64,000 bases of DNA, taken from positions 103,261,936 through 103,325,935 of the forward strand of contig NC_079213.1 of assembly GCF_029633865.1 (NCBI RefSeq), in the 5' to 3' direction. Below, piece after piece: positions 1-11,003 of this stretch. The position numbers and the translations under genes were made by a program. This DNA comes from Lampris incognitus. Taxonomy: Eukaryota > Chordata > Actinopteri > Lampriformes > Lampridae. The notes beneath the pieces were generated by a model that ran no database searches, was not told where the DNA came from, and saw only the letters and a program-made list of their open reading frames with translations. Positions within the stretch are counted from its first letter, which is position 1. Every line of letters begins with the position of its first letter.

Positions 1-1038
1 CCTTCCCCCTTGACAACCAACGCACGTTGCTGTGTAAAAGGAGACCGGGATAATGATTCCCAACTTCTTCTAACAGAGCTTTAAACTGGCGATCATTTAA
101 AACTCGGGCAACAATAAAGTTGACCACTCGAATGACCAGCGACATCACCTCACCAAGCTCCTGGCCACACGTCTGAGCGCAAAGCGCCTCCTGGTGCAGG
201 ATGCAATGAAAACTTAGGATGGCTCTCTTTTCATGTTCACGGAGAAGCGCTACAAATCCTTTGTTCTTCCCCAACATACAGGGTGCACCATCCGTACAGA
301 CAGAAATAAGTTTATCCATCGGTAGTTTTTTTCTTTAGCAAACTTCATGAAAGACGTGAATAAATCCTCTCCTCTTGTTGTCCCTTTCATTGGCAAAACA
401 GCCAAGCTTTCCTCACGCAATGTGTCATCTGCAGCATACTTGGCAATTATACTGCACTGAGATAGACGGCTAACATCTGTTGACTCATCTAACGCGAGAG
501 AAAAGTATGTCCCGGCGTTTATGTCCTTAATTTGTGTTTCCTCGACTTGATTTGCCATCATGATGCTACGATCGTGCACAGTTCTTGCTGACAGGGGCAT
601 GTCTTTTATTCGTTTGATTATCTTGTCTTTATTTGGGAAGTCATCAAGCAGTTCATTGGCCACATCAAGCATGAATGTTTTGGCATACTCGCCATCTGTG
701 AATGACTTTCCATTCCTTACTATTGCCAAAGCACCCGCAAAGCTAGCGGAATTCCCGTCACCTTGCTTGGTCCACACACGTAGTTGCTGCTGACTCGTCT
801 GCACTCTCCGCTGTAGCTCCTTGCATGCCCTTTTCCTGCTGTCCCCCGCTGGATATTTCGATGCAAATGAAGCATGGTGCGTATCGAAGTGCCGCTTTAT
901 ATTTGACCGTTTCATCGATGCAATTTTATCATTGCATATTAGACATACCGCAGATCCTGCTCTCTCCACAAATGCAAATTCCTCTGTGCACGCAGCCTGG
1001 AATGCACGGTAATCATCGCCTTTTTTTCTTTTCGCCAT
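1..1038 (-). pseudogene. hAT transposase, BED zinc finger and start of catalytic core, frameshifted
   Basis: The protein starts MAKRKKGDDYR. A BED finger lies at about residues 15-55 (CLICND followed by HFDTHH). The core follows with SLALDESTDVS at about residue 180, the first catalytic aspartate region of ZBED5/GTF2IRD2-type hAT proteins. The long frame leaves the family pattern near 325-332, where it crosses a run of seven A. The neighbouring frame continues with MDKLISVCTDGAPCMLG and NVRWLSRGK to base 1, so a single-base loss in the A run is the simplest reading. A domesticated gene is unlikely because of this shift. Confidence 0.75.
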
Positions 1039-1364
1039 CTTTTCCGTTACAAGGGTTGAAGCGGATAAACTAGTTGGCTATCTGATAAAATTGATTTCTT
1101 CACCTTTACAATGACCCGGACATGCTCGTGAGCCATTGGTTCCCGACCCGACCCACGGGTGACCCGTGAAATTGATCTTCAAAACTAATTTCTGTTTACT
1201 TTAAAATGACACAGTATTATTAAGAAATATCACAAGTATTTTAAAATCAGTTCCAAACTGATTTTTAAAAAAAAAAAGTTTTTCAACTCAAAATTGTCTG
1301 GGAGCCATATGCCGTCACCGGAAGAGCCATATATGGCTCGCGAGCCATAGGTTCCCGACCACTG
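1..1364 (-). mobile_element. hAT-type DNA transposon with BED-finger transposase, cut by the left window edge
   Basis: Read on the minus strand, the element begins at 1364 with CAGTGGTCGGGAACC, a typical hAT terminus. The next eight bases outside it (1365-1372, ACCTATAG) are the expected target duplication; the partner copy lies off the window. GAGCCAT-type sub-repeats occur near the end at 1119-1350. The coding part follows from 1038 down to base 1. The element sits downstream of, or in an intron of, the Ig-repeat gene on the same strand. The call rests on the terminus plus the BED-finger transposase; the other terminus is not visible. Confidence 0.8.
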
Positions 1365-1913
1365 ACCTATAGACTCTCAAGAGATTTTTAGAGTTGTTGG
1401 ACCATGATGATGGATTAAAAAATAAAAAAAACGCACAAAATTTGGACTTGGTGTGCAAAGGCCTTAACAGTACTGTAAGTCATTTGTAATATGCCTTACA
1501 AAGTCTGTAAAAGGCCCAAGCCACTACTGTCTTCTAGAACCTTTAACAGGAAACTCTTCAATTAATATTATATTTAACAATACACAGGATATGATGTGAG
1601 AATCCTTGTGCCATACTTCTGAGTGAACATTCACACTGAACACCAACTCAGACAGCAAGCTAATGCATTTGTCCAGCAGTTCTCTTTCAGGTCCTCAGGT
1701 ACTATCAGCACTGCTGGTTTTCTATTCCACCAGGTACTGTTAATTACATTCACCTGTTGATGATAGACACCATCATCACTGTCCTCTTCATCTACACCCC
1801 TTTTATATAATTTTATACAAGTCAGTAGACATAGATGTGTGTTTCTTACTCTTCAAGATTGCACATGCATCATTTCAGGAACCAAGTATCAAATCAGATT
1901 TTGAAAGCCTCAC
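1365..1913. other. Intronic or flanking sequence, no gene seen
   Basis: AT-rich sequence between the hAT terminus and the last visible Ig exon. At 1690-1765 a short stretch (GTCCTCAGGTACTATCAGCA, then TTTTCTATTCCACC) resembles the termini of the hAT-like repeat at 22.5-23.3 kb and a fragment at 50.32 kb. Nothing else recognised. Confidence 0.4.
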
Positions 1914-2186
1914 CTCTAACCAGCAGTGAGGCGTAGGACCTCTTATCCCCAGCCTCGAAAGAGATGGTGCCGGTGTCTTTTCGGGCAAGCTGTCTGAATG
2001 TGAGTGTGTGGTACCCTCCCGGGACTGCTTGGATCTCGTTGAGATCGTTGGTGTAGAGCAAGGTCTCGTCCAGGTACCACTTGACTGCCGTGTAATCGCT
2101 GGGGCAGATCCGACACCGGAACATGACTGTATCACCCTCCAGACACTCTACATCCTCCAGTTCATCAAGGATCAACACCTTCGGGC
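1914..2186 (-). CDS. Obscurin-like gene, coding exon 13: Ig domain 11
   Basis: A 273-base exon (91 codons) with AG acceptor at 2187-2188 and GT donor at 1913-1912, phase 1 on both sides. It codes one Ig-I-set-like domain: strand-B Cys in VMFRCRIC, strand-C Trp in AVKWYLDE, and TGTISFEAG where the strand-F Cys would be, so the usual disulphide is absent. It ends SLLVRG at the junction like its sister exons. The transcript continues past the donor, so the gene goes on beyond the left edge; no further Ig exon is visible in 1-1913. Assignment to the obscurin family rests on domain style and exon pattern, not on a search. Confidence 0.8.
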
Positions 2187-2701
2187 CTGAGACACATTGA
2201 AGAATGTATAACTCTGTATTGTATCTCAATAAAAACTCACTGTACACCAGTTAACATATGGTGTAATTTAATCATTAATGCAAACATGGGAGGAAGGCAC
2301 AAAGTTCATACGTAGTTGCAAGAATGATGAGATAAAAGATGCACATACAGTGACGAGCCAAAACGTTAAAACCACTGACAGGTTAAGTGAATAACATTAA
2401 TTATCAGTATCAGAACCAGAATCAGAATCAACTTTATTGGCCAAGTGTGATTATGCATGAGGAATTTGACTCGTTTAGAGCAGCTTCTAGTACTTTCATA
2501 TATCACTCACAAAAAAAAACCACAAAGAAAAAAAGAAAAACAAAAGAAATAAATGGAACAATAAATGGAATACTAGAGGTAAGTATGTATGCACAACAGG
2601 TATGTCACAACTATACAGAGTTTTGTTATGGCTGAACTGTTAACAACTTGTGCCTATTATATTGCATATACATTATATGCTAAAAATATATACTATATAT
2701 C

Positions 2702-2928
2702 CAAGGCTCAGCGCTTTCAGTTTTTATTTTTAAAAAAAAAAAATCTGGGAATTTATCGGTGTTTAAACCGATCTGCTCCTTTTAAAAAAATCTGGGTATT
2801 TTTCAGTGAAAATAATCCGTGAAAACATAAACTCCGGGTGAAAATCAGTTTAAACCGATCTGCTCCTTTTAAAAAAATCCAGATATTTTTCGGTGAAAAT
2901 CGGTAAAAACCCTAAACACTGAGCCTTG
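2702..2928. mobile_element. Small MITE with 10-base inverted ends
   Basis: Begins CAAGGCTCAG and ends CTGAGCCTTG, exact reverse complements. Inside are two near copies of a roughly 60-base unit holding GATCTGCTCCTTTTAAAAAA followed by a TTTTTCRGTGAAAAT stretch. No coding capacity. The superfamily is not clear because no convincing target duplication is seen. Confidence 0.55.
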
Positions 2929-2936
2929 TACGTATA

Positions 2937-4567
2937 TACAGTGCATCTGGAAAGTATTCACACCCCTTCACTTTCCCCACATTTTGTTATGTTACAGCCT
3001 TATTCCAAAATGGATTAAATTCCTTTTTTTTCTCATCAATCTACACACAATACCCCATAATGACAAAGTGAAAAAGGTTTTGTAGAAATTTTTGCAAATT
3101 TATTAAAAATAAAAAACTGAAATATTGCATGTACATAAGTATTCACACCCTTTGCTATGACACTCAAAATTGAGCTCAGGTTCATCCTGTTTCCACTGAT
3201 CATCCTTGAGATGTTTCTACATCTTGATTGGAGTCCACCTGTAGTAAATTCAATTGATTGGACATGATTTGGAAAGGCACACACCTGTCTATATAAGGTC
3301 CCACTGTTGACAGTGCATGTCAGAGCAGAAATCAAGCCATGAAGTCAAAGGAATAGTTTGTGGACCTCCGAGACAGGCTTGTATCGAGGCACAGATCTGG
3401 GGAAGGGTACAAAAAAATTTCTACAGCTTTGAAGGTCCCGAAGACCACAGTGGTCTCCATCATTCGTAAATGGAAGAAGGTTGGATCCACCAGGACTCTT
3501 CCTAGAGCTGGCCGCCCAGCCAAACTGAGCAATCGGGGGAGAAGGGCCTTGGTCAGGGAGGTGACCAAGAACCCGATGGTCACTCTGACAGAGCTCCAGC
3601 GTTCCTCTGTGGAGATGGGAGAACCTTCCAGAAGGACAACCATCTCTGCAGCACTCCACCAATCAGGGCTTTATGGTAGAGTGGCCAGACGGAAGCCTCT
3701 GCTCAGTAAAAGGCACATGACAGCCCGCTTGGAGTTTGCCAAAAAGCACCTAAAGGACTCTCAGACCATGAGAAACAAGATTCTCTGGTCTGATGAAACC
3801 AAGATTGAACTCTTTGGCCTGAATGCCAAACGTCACGTCTGGAGAAAACCAGGCACCTCTCATCACCTTGCCAATACCATCCCTACAGTGAAGCATGGTG
3901 GTGGCAGCATTATGCTGTGGGGATATTTTTCAGCGGCAGCAACGGGAGACTAGTCAGGATCGAGGGAAAGATGAATGCAGCAAAGTACAGAGAGATCCTT
4001 GATGAAAACCTGCTCCAGAGCGCTCAGGACCTCAGACTGGGGCGAAGGTTTACCTTTCAACACGACAACAACCCTAAGCACACAGCCAAGACAATGAAGG
4101 AGTGGCTTCGGGACAAATCTGTGAATGTCCATGAGTGGCCCAGCCAGAGCCCAGACTTGAACCCCATTGAACATCTCTGGAAAGACCTGAAAATAGCTGT
4201 GCAGCGACGCTCCCCATCTAACCTTACAGAGCTCAAGAGGATCTGCAGAGAAGAATGGGAGAAATACCCCAAATATAGGTGTGCCAAGCTTGTAGCTTCA
4301 TACCCAAGAAGACTTGAGGCTGTAATCGCTGCCAAGAGTGCCTCAACCAAGTACTGAGTAAAGGGTGTGAATACATGCAATATTTCAGTTTTTTATTTTT
4401 AATAAATTTGCAAAAATTTCTACAAAACCTTTTTCACTTTGTCATTATGGGGTATTGTATGTAGATTGATGAGAAAAAAAGGAATTTAATCCATTTTGGA
4501 ATAAGGCTGTAACATAACAAAATGCGGGGAAAGTGAAGGGGTGTGAATACTTTCCGAATGCACTGTA
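2937..4567 (+). mobile_element. Near-complete Tc1-like transposon (Tc1-A)
   Basis: The element spans 2939-4565 between TA dinucleotides (2937-2938, 4566-4567). Ends CAGTGCATCTGGAAAGTATT and its inverted partner AATACTTTCCGAATGCACTG frame long terminal inverted repeats of about 200 bases; the inner part, with AAAGTGAAAAAGGTTTTGTA, is repeated inverted at about 4420-4440. The single open gene on the plus strand is a DD34E transposase carrying two breaks. Both ends are well preserved, suggesting a fairly young copy inside the older LINE and Tc1-B. Confidence 0.92.
3339..4357 (+). pseudogene. Tc1 transposase (DD34E), one early stop and one frameshift
   Basis: The start ATG at 3339 reads MKSKE and then meets TAG at 3354-3356. 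The frame continues VDLRDRLVSRHRSGEGYKKI (paired-type helix-turn-helix), GRPAKLSNRG (GRPR-type hook), and ILWSDETKIELFG with the first catalytic Asp. Near 3930-3950 the frame changes: one frame ends SAAATGD, the next carries SGSNGRLVRIEGKM. The second Asp is in QHDNNPKHTA and the Glu in LNPIEHLWKDLK with 34 residues between, the Tc1 signature. The last codon ends at 4357. As a plain DNA transposon gene it is inactive in this copy. Confidence 0.92.
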
Positions 4568-4918
4568 TCTCATCTCATCATCAGCCGCTTCTCCGGGGTC
4601 GGGTCGCAGTAGCAACAAGCTAAGTAGGGCACCCCAGATGTCCCTCTCCCCAGCAACGCCTTCCAGCTCCTCCTGGAGGATCCCAAGGCGTTCCCAGACC
4701 AGATTGGATATGAAGTCCCTCCAGTGAGTTCTGGGTCTACCCTGGGGTCTCCTGCTTGTTGGACGTGCCCGGAAAACCTCCAAAGGAAGGCACCCAGGAG
4801 GCATCCTAATCAGACACCCAAACCACCTCAACTGGCTCCTTTTGACATGAAGGAGCAGCGGCTCTACTTCAAGTTCCCTCCAGATGTCTGAGCTCCTCAC
4901 CCCATCTCTAAGGCTATA
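4568..4918 (-). mobile_element. LINE 3' coding fragment (family LINE-R)
   Basis: Minus-strand text reads LRDGVRSSDIWRELEVEP, then RSQLRWFGCLIRMPPG and RPQGRPRTHWRDF, the C-terminal end of a fish LINE polyprotein. The same block is at 42180-42540 and 51370-51730 on the plus strand. It lies immediately beside Tc1-A, within the L2-type LINE. Confidence 0.7.
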
Positions 4919-5285
4919 TATATATGTATTATATAAATATATACTAATGGATGGATGGATTGTATACTTGTTATAATTATAACAATAATATGTAACCAGT
5001 ATACAGCAGTTATGTATGTATTTACAATTGTACACTTTTATTGCACATCTGGTTTAAAAAGAGGTAGTGCACATTGTAGATATGTAATTGAGACATCTTG
5101 ACCAGAAGGGGCTAATTACAATGTGTCATACTTACATAATAAGTGTTCATTTTTGCACCATGCTACTAAGTCTTCATGAGAGAGATGGCCTGTGGGAAAA
5201 AAAATGTTCCTGTGGTTCCTCTGGTGGTTTTGGTGCACATACCTCTGTAGCACTTGCCAGAGGGTAGGAGTTCAAACAGACTGTC

Positions 5286-5320
5286 CTGTGTGTGTGTGTG
5301 TGTGTGTGGGGGGGGGGGTG
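5286..5320. repeat. (TG)n/(G)n tract
   Basis: Short TG microsatellite running into a G run, inside the LINE 3' part. No function seen. Confidence 0.8.
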
Positions 5321-6751
5321 GAGGGGTCTGTCAATTTATTTTGCATAGCCCAATATTACAAATTTGCCTGTGCTGATCTGCCTGCCCGTTTCTGGGCTCC
5401 AGAGGTGTACAAGGCCTGCAGGGTGGGCAGGGGAGTGCCACTGATTTTTTTTTTCTACTGTCCTTACTGTTCCTGCCCTGTTTTGTTGCTGCTCCGAACC
5501 AGACCGTGATGGATGTGCACAGGACAGATTCAACGACTGCTGTGTAGAACTGGCTCAACAGCTCCTGTGGCAGACCAAATTTCCTCAATTGCCACAGAAA
5601 GAACATCCTCTTCTGAGGATGGAGTTGACGTTGGTCCCCCACTTCAAGTCTTCGGAAATGGTAGTTCCCAGAAACTTGAAGGTCTCCAAGGTTGACACGG
5701 GTTGTTGGATATTGTGAAGGGGAGCAGTGCTTAGAGGTGTCTCCTAAAGTCCACTGTCAAATCTATAGTTTGAGCATGTTCAGCTCCAAATTGTTCTGAC
5801 TGCACTAGAGCACCAGCTGCTCAACCTCCCACCGATATGCAGACTCGTCACCATCGTGGATGAGTCCAATGACCGTAACGTCGTCTGCATACAATATCTC
5901 ATTACAATGGCACCTGTCAACGGGTGGGATATATCAGGTAGTAAGTGAATGGTCAATTCTTGAAGTTGATGTGTTGGAAGCAGGAAAAATGGGCAAAGCG
6001 TAAGAATCTGAACGACTTTGACAAGGGCCAAAATGTGATGGCTAGATGACTGGGTCAGAGCATCTCCAAAACGGCAGGTCTTGTGGGGTGTTCCCAGTGT
6101 GCAGTGGTCAGTACCTACCAAAAGTGGTCCAAGAAAGGACAATTGGTGAACCGGCAAAACAGGGTCATGGGCTCCCAAGGCTCATTGATGCACGAGGGGG
6201 AGCAAAGGCTAGCCCGTCTGGTACGATCCCACAGAGGAGTTACTATAGCTCAAATTGCTGAAAATTAATGCTGGCTACAATAGGGGTCACAACACGTAGT
6301 GCATCTCAGCTTGCTGTATATGGGGCTGCGTCGCTGCAGACCGGTCAGAGTACCCATGATAACCCATGTCCACTGCCAAAAGCACTCACAATGGGCACAT
6401 GAGCATCAGAACTGGACTATAGAGCAATGGAAGAAGGTGGCCTGGTGTGATAAAACACGTTTTCTTTTCCATCACGTGGACAGCTGGGTGCATGTGCATC
6501 ATTTACCTGGGGAAGAGATGGCACCAGGATGCACAATGCAAAGAAGGCAGGCTGGCAGAGGCAGTGTGATGCTCTGGCAATGTTCTGCTGGGAAACCTTG
6601 GGTCTTGGCATTCATATGGATGTTACTTTGACACGTGCTACCTACCTAAACATTGTTGCAGACCAGGTACACCCTTTCATGGCAACGGTGGCTCGAGGGG
6701 GACCTACACAATATTAGGTAGGTGGCTTTAATGTTTTGGCTGATTGGTGTA

Positions 6752-7126
6752 TACTACAGCACAATCAATGACATAAAGTTCATGTCTTAGAACGACTCAT
6801 GTATTAACAAGGTCATACATGTGTGTTATCTTACCAGTTTGTACCAGATGTTGAATGGTTGAATTAGATGCTTTATGCACAGAAAATAACAGAACACAGT
6901 AAAGACAACAGTCCCAACTTGATCTATTGATTGTTTGGTTGTAGTTTTTATTTGTTGCACCTGCATTACCTACTACTTACAATTTCTTACCAATATGCTG
7001 CTGCATTGATCCACCTTCCTTGCAGACATCATATTTAAGTTTTAACTTTTTTTTTTTAATCTTATCTCATCAGATCTGATAACCATGTTAATTGACACTT
7101 AACACTTTCCTGTGCTGTAGCCTTAC
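6752..7126. other. Intron, nothing recognised
   Basis: AT-rich intron sequence of the Ig-repeat gene between Tc1-B and the next exon. No repeat or open frame that can be supported. Confidence 0.4.
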
Positions 7127-7393
7127 CTTGCACGGTTAGCATTGCCCGGCTCTGCATAGTGCCCACATCACAGGTGTAGACATCGGTGTCTGACTTCTCC
7201 AGGCTGGTGATGGTCAGTGACAGCACCACGCCCTTCTGCCTCAGGAGGTACTTCCTGCCAGGCTTTAGCTCCACCATGCCCTTCAGCCAAGTCACCCGCT
7301 TGGCCAGCCTTCTGGTCTCACACTCCAGGGTCACCTTTCCCTTCTCTTCTGCCCGTGTGTCTCGGAGCTCCCGAGCAAACGTGTGCTGGAGCT
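7127..7393 (-). CDS. Obscurin-like gene, coding exon 12: Ig domain 10
   Basis: A 267-base phase 1-1 exon, acceptor CTGCAG at 7399-7394 and donor GTAAGG at 7126. It codes LQHTFARELRD, then VTLECET (strand-B Cys), RVTWLKG (strand-C Trp), and DTDVYTCDVGT (strand-F Tyr and Cys), so the domain has the full Cys-Trp-Cys core. It is the second of two neighbouring full-core domains, which breaks the otherwise alternating pattern. The next exon lies 4.9 kb away because of the transposon nest. Confidence 0.87.
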
Positions 7394-8574
7394 CTGCAGC
7401 GGTTCAGCAAATGAAAGTCAATACTTATTTTGTGACTTTATGATAGTAATTATTATCCAGTGTAGTCACCAAACTGTATTATGTAACAGTGTACATACAG
7501 CCCAGCATACATACAGTTCACATTCATTCCATACACCCACAAAAAGCTGGGATATGGGATTGCCTCCATTAACGAATAGTTATTTCATCCATCTTAACCA
7601 CAGAGTCAGGTTACATAATATTAATGGGCATCTTTACTATGGTTGGAGACACTCTCCATATACGGCTCTTGAAATTTTTGACCAGGTAGGACAAACACTG
7701 GTGCAGCAGCAAACACATTCCTACTCAAACTGAAAAAAGGATCAAAACACGGTGACAATTTGGCCATGCTTCTGTTGAACAGCTAATCTACCAATTCTAC
7801 AATCAATATTACTGTACAACAGTGTTCCCATATAGTTTAATGTACTATGTAAAATATCAAATTGCCTGTGTTAGCTTTGGTTTCCACATCAATTTTTACA
7901 CGGGTGGCAATTGTTCACTGTTGATCTGACAGCACACCAGCCACTATGGCTATTACACCTTGTTTGTAGTTCTCTCTACTAGAAGGAGGGACAGATCTAG
8001 GAAAACATGGATTTGAGCTTTAATCCAGTTCAGGGTAATGGTGGACCCTGTCTAAATGCCTGCCAGACCCTGTCACCAGTAGCAGTGTCTGCGTGTAGTG
8101 TCTGGCTGTCTTCTGTCACCAGAAGACAGGCAGACACACTGGACAGTTGGCCAGTATGTCACAGGGTCCACACACAATCACCGACTCATCATTCATACCT
8201 ATGAACGTTTGATAGTTTCCAATTCACCTATTGTGCGTGCCTTTGGTCTGTGGGAGGATCTTGAGGAAACTCACATAAACACAGGGAGAATATTAAAAGC
8301 CCATAAAGAGGGCTGGAACCTTATTCAGGATTCTCTTCCGCTACTGTGCAACCCTACAGCACAGTGCATACAACTCCAAAACAGAGATCATCTGCACACA
8401 TGTGTCATTAGCCAAAACTTTGATGCAGAACATATCTTCTGTACTATGCAGAGACTAAATCAAATCTCAATGTTGTGTTCAACGCAGAACACTGAGATGG
8501 CTATTTTAAAGGGGCCTTTAAATAGACATGTATGAGTCTTGCTTTTATTTTTACAATCCATTCTGGTCTCTCAC
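7394..8574. repeat. Intron with a worn SINE-B copy
   Basis: At about 8020-8345 the text matches, with much decay, the minus-strand form of the tRNA-derived SINE seen well at 25.3-25.65 kb: TTTGGTCTGTGGGAGGA, GAAACTCACATAAACACAGG and a tail-side TCCAGTTCAGGGT. The rest of the intron shows nothing recognised. Confidence 0.5.
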
Positions 8575-8841
8575 CTCTGATGTCCAGCTTGGCGCGGGTG
8601 GCGATGCCGTCTGCCTCACAGCAGTACTCCCCCGAGTCTCTGATGGTGGCACTCAGGATCATGAGGCGTACCAGGTTCTTCTCCACACTGATGACATACT
8701 TGGGGCCCTGCCGGATCTGGTGACCGTTTTTCAGCCAGCGAATGGTGGCGTCCGGCTTGGTGATCTCACAGCTCAGCTCCACATCTTCCCCTGGAACTGC
8801 CTTGACATTCAGCAGGTCCCTAAAGATGTGCACGGGCTTCT
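8575..8841 (-). CDS. Obscurin-like gene, coding exon 11: Ig domain 9
   Basis: A 267-base phase 1-1 exon, acceptor at 8843-8842, donor GTGAGA at 8574. The domain reads KPVHIFRDLLNVKAVPGED, VELSCEI (strand-B Cys), TIRWLKNG (strand-C Trp), and DSGEYCCEADG (strand-F Tyr and Cys, with an extra adjacent Cys). It ends AKLDIRG at the junction. This is the canonical obscurin-style arrangement of about 89 residues per Ig without linker. Confidence 0.88.
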
Positions 8842-9440
8842 CTGATAGGGGGACAAACATACATTCCTGTGACTCACATTTATTAAACCTAAATCTTCAT
8901 ACTGACTGCAGGCTTTTTGGATAAACAAGCCCACCAAATAGTGTATAAACTGTTCCATAGTTAACAGGCAGGAATATCCACTGACAGATGCTGGTAGGAA
9001 GAAACACAGAGAAGTATATGCAAAAGTTTGTACATTGCAGTAGAAACAGCAATTTAATAGGATTTCCAAACTTTTGCACATGCCACATTTTCTATTCACA
9101 GACAGTTGAATCAGTTCATCCGGACACAATGTTTGAGCATGCATAAGGATACACTTTCTATTATTTTTTCATCTGTGAAATTCAGAAAAATAATAATTGT
9201 GCATTACAATGTGTAGAAATATGTCACATTTAAGTTTCAACACTAATGAGGCTGTATTAATCTCTTTTTACTTAGTAATTTAGCAAAACATGCAATTCAA
9301 CCAGAGATGCCCAAGGTTTTGCACACATCTGCATGACCATCTTCCCATTAAGCTGTACGGTCCTGCATACACACACATAGATTTGAACAGCTTAAAGACT
9401 GGAAACTCCCCCCCTCCCCCCACAGCCTTCAGCTTTTTAC
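8842..9440. other. Intron with a fragment of a hairpin repeat
   Basis: At about 9104-9142 GTTGAATCAGTTCATCCGGA followed by TTTGAGCATGCAT matches one arm of the hairpin repeat seen at 35.5 and 49.0 kb. Otherwise nothing recognised. Confidence 0.45.
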
Positions 9441-9710
9441 CTTTAACAAACAGCATGGTTCTGCAGCCTAGCTCATTAACTGTGAAAACCACATCTCCAG
9501 CGTCAGACAGGATGACGTCTCTGATGGTCATCCTATAACGGCGGCCATTTTTGATGACCTGGAAATGACTGCTGGTGACCACCAGCTGGCCATTGATGGT
9601 CCAGGAGGGCTCATCGGTGATGTCATGAGAGAGGAGGCATTCAAAAGAGCAGCTCTCACCCTCCAGGACGGACACTGTCTTCATACGCTGGGCGATGGTG
9701 ATGTGCAGGT
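9441..9710 (-). CDS. Obscurin-like gene, coding exon 10: Ig domain 8
   Basis: A 270-base phase 1-1 exon, acceptor at 9712-9711, donor GTAAAA at 9440. It codes DLHITIAQRMKTVSVLEGE, CSFECLL (strand-B Cys), EPSWTING (strand-C Trp), and AGDVVFTVNELG. The strand-F position holds Phe in place of Tyr-x-Cys, so the domain lacks the usual disulphide. It is paired with the full-core domain 9 that follows. Confidence 0.87.
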
Positions 9711-10521
9711 CTGTCAGATTCATGAAACAGCTTTTTTAAATATAATTTCATTGCAGTACCTAGAATGTCTCAAATCGAATAGCCCTACCTATGGCCTGAC
9801 TCTGATGGATGATGAGTAAAACAACACACTGGAGGTAAATCAAATTATTTGCAACCAGAGCCACACAAATTTATAAAATTCATTTGAAGAGTACTTTTCC
9901 AAAATGCCACGACTCATTTTTGAGGGAAACTATCAACTAGAGTACATTCTTCAACATCTTTCAAAATGTAAAAGTATTAACAATTTGTTAACAAAAGACA
10001 TCAGTTATATGTTATTCTTTCAAAAGTGACATGAATTGTTATAAATTTGTGCTGTCAATCATTTTGTCTAGTGCAGGTGGCACTTTTTTTTTTCAAATAC
10101 AGATAGCCCGTATTTAAAGCTGTTATGGGAAGTTTTTCAATGATTATTTATTAGTGTCAGCTTAATTTTGATGAGTATATAAAAGCTAGATAATCAAATA
10201 AGACCATTACGGAAAAGATTAGATATTGCTATGTAATGATTCCAAATCATTGTCTCCAGGCTTGATTCCACACGAAACACCACAAAACGATTTATAGCCC
10301 ACAGACGGGATACATAGCCACAATTAGAGATACATTGCCTCATGGCTGTATATCTTACAAATGCCGTTTTTCCAAAACACCACTACATTTCTCATTCTTC
10401 TCTTCAAAAAAAATGCACAAGAAATCAGAGGGTGAATATAGAGCTTTGCAACAAGAGGCAATGCTGATGTGAAATGAAGTCGTTCTTTTGCAAAACACTA
10501 CTGCTTTTGTCCACAGAGGCG
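9711..10521. other. AT-rich intron, nothing recognised
   Basis: Sequence is AT-rich without a supported open frame or repeat family. Confidence 0.35.
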
Positions 10522-10665
10522 CACAAAGTCAACATCCATCCATCCACCCATTATCCAAACTGCTTAGCCAACTCAGGGTCACGGAGATGCTGGAGCCTAT
10601 CCCAGCAGTCACTGGGCGGCAGGCGGGGAGATACCCTGGGCAGGCCGCCAGTCCATCACAGGGCC

Positions 10666-10704
<39 letters not shown>

Positions 10705-10907
10705 AGGGACAATTTAGTACGGCCGATTCACCTGACCTACATGTCTTTGGACTGTGGGAGGAAACCAGAGCACCCAGAGGAAAGCCACGCAGACACAGAA
10801 AGAACATGCAAACTCCACACAGAGGACAACCTAGGATGACCCTCAAGGTTGGACTACCCTGGGGCTGCTGTGAGGCGACCACGCTAACCACTGTTCCACA
10901 AAGTCAA
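10522..10907 (-). mobile_element. SINE-B (tRNA-derived), full copy with target duplication
   Basis: The element at 10533-10896 is flanked by CACAAAGTCAA on both sides (10522-10532 and 10897-10907). On the minus strand it runs from a tRNA-like head (GTTAGCGTGGTCGCCTCACAGC) through TTTCCTCTGGGTGCTCTGG and a (GT)n stretch to a tail of GGATAATGGGTGGATGG. The (AC)n at 10670-10701 is part of it. The B-box is worn. Confidence 0.85.
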
Positions 10908-11003
10908 AAATAATCCAAAATTCTCCATAACAGTTTTAAATAAACCTCTTCAGACTTTTTCTAGACCGTAAGATATTCAAAATCCACTTTTCCCACCACC
11001 CAC
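10908..11003. other. Short intron piece before Ig exon 9
   Basis: No feature beyond the downstream donor side of exon 9. Confidence 0.3.

Larger units (their letters stand above)
2406..5898 (-). mobile_element. L2/jockey-type LINE inserted into Tc1-B, itself interrupted
   Basis: On the minus strand the part at 5898-4920 codes the end of a reverse transcriptase: YADD at about 5885-5896, DESAYRWEVEQLVL, a FKFLGTTISEDLKW block, and FFLWQLRKFGLPQELL to FELLPSGKCYRG. The 3' end lies at 2406-2700, finishing with GATTCTGATTCTG-like tail repeats next to the site TATC (2402-2405), which is repeated at 5895-5898 and probably represents the target duplication. The 5' half of the LINE is missing, as in most LINE copies. 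Stops and frame changes occur in the coding part. A MITE, Tc1-A and another LINE fragment split it. Confidence 0.7.
2346..6751. mobile_element. Tc1-like transposon relic (Tc1-B), split by a 3.5 kb insertion
   Basis: The left end at 2348 (CAGTGACGAGCCAAAACG) follows a TA. The right end at about 6749 (GGCTGATTGGTG) is followed by TA. These termini are imperfect inverted repeats of a common fish Tc1-like family. The body resumes at about 5899 and runs to 6749 with transposase remnants: KRKNLNDFDKG-like start, a GQSISKTAGLVGCSQ helix-turn-helix, and an AWCDKTRFLFHHVD block where family members have SDESRF. The part that would carry the second Asp and the Glu is deleted near 6690. Several frame changes make it inactive. 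The 5' 58 bases and the body are separated by the LINE insertion 2406-5898. Confidence 0.75.
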
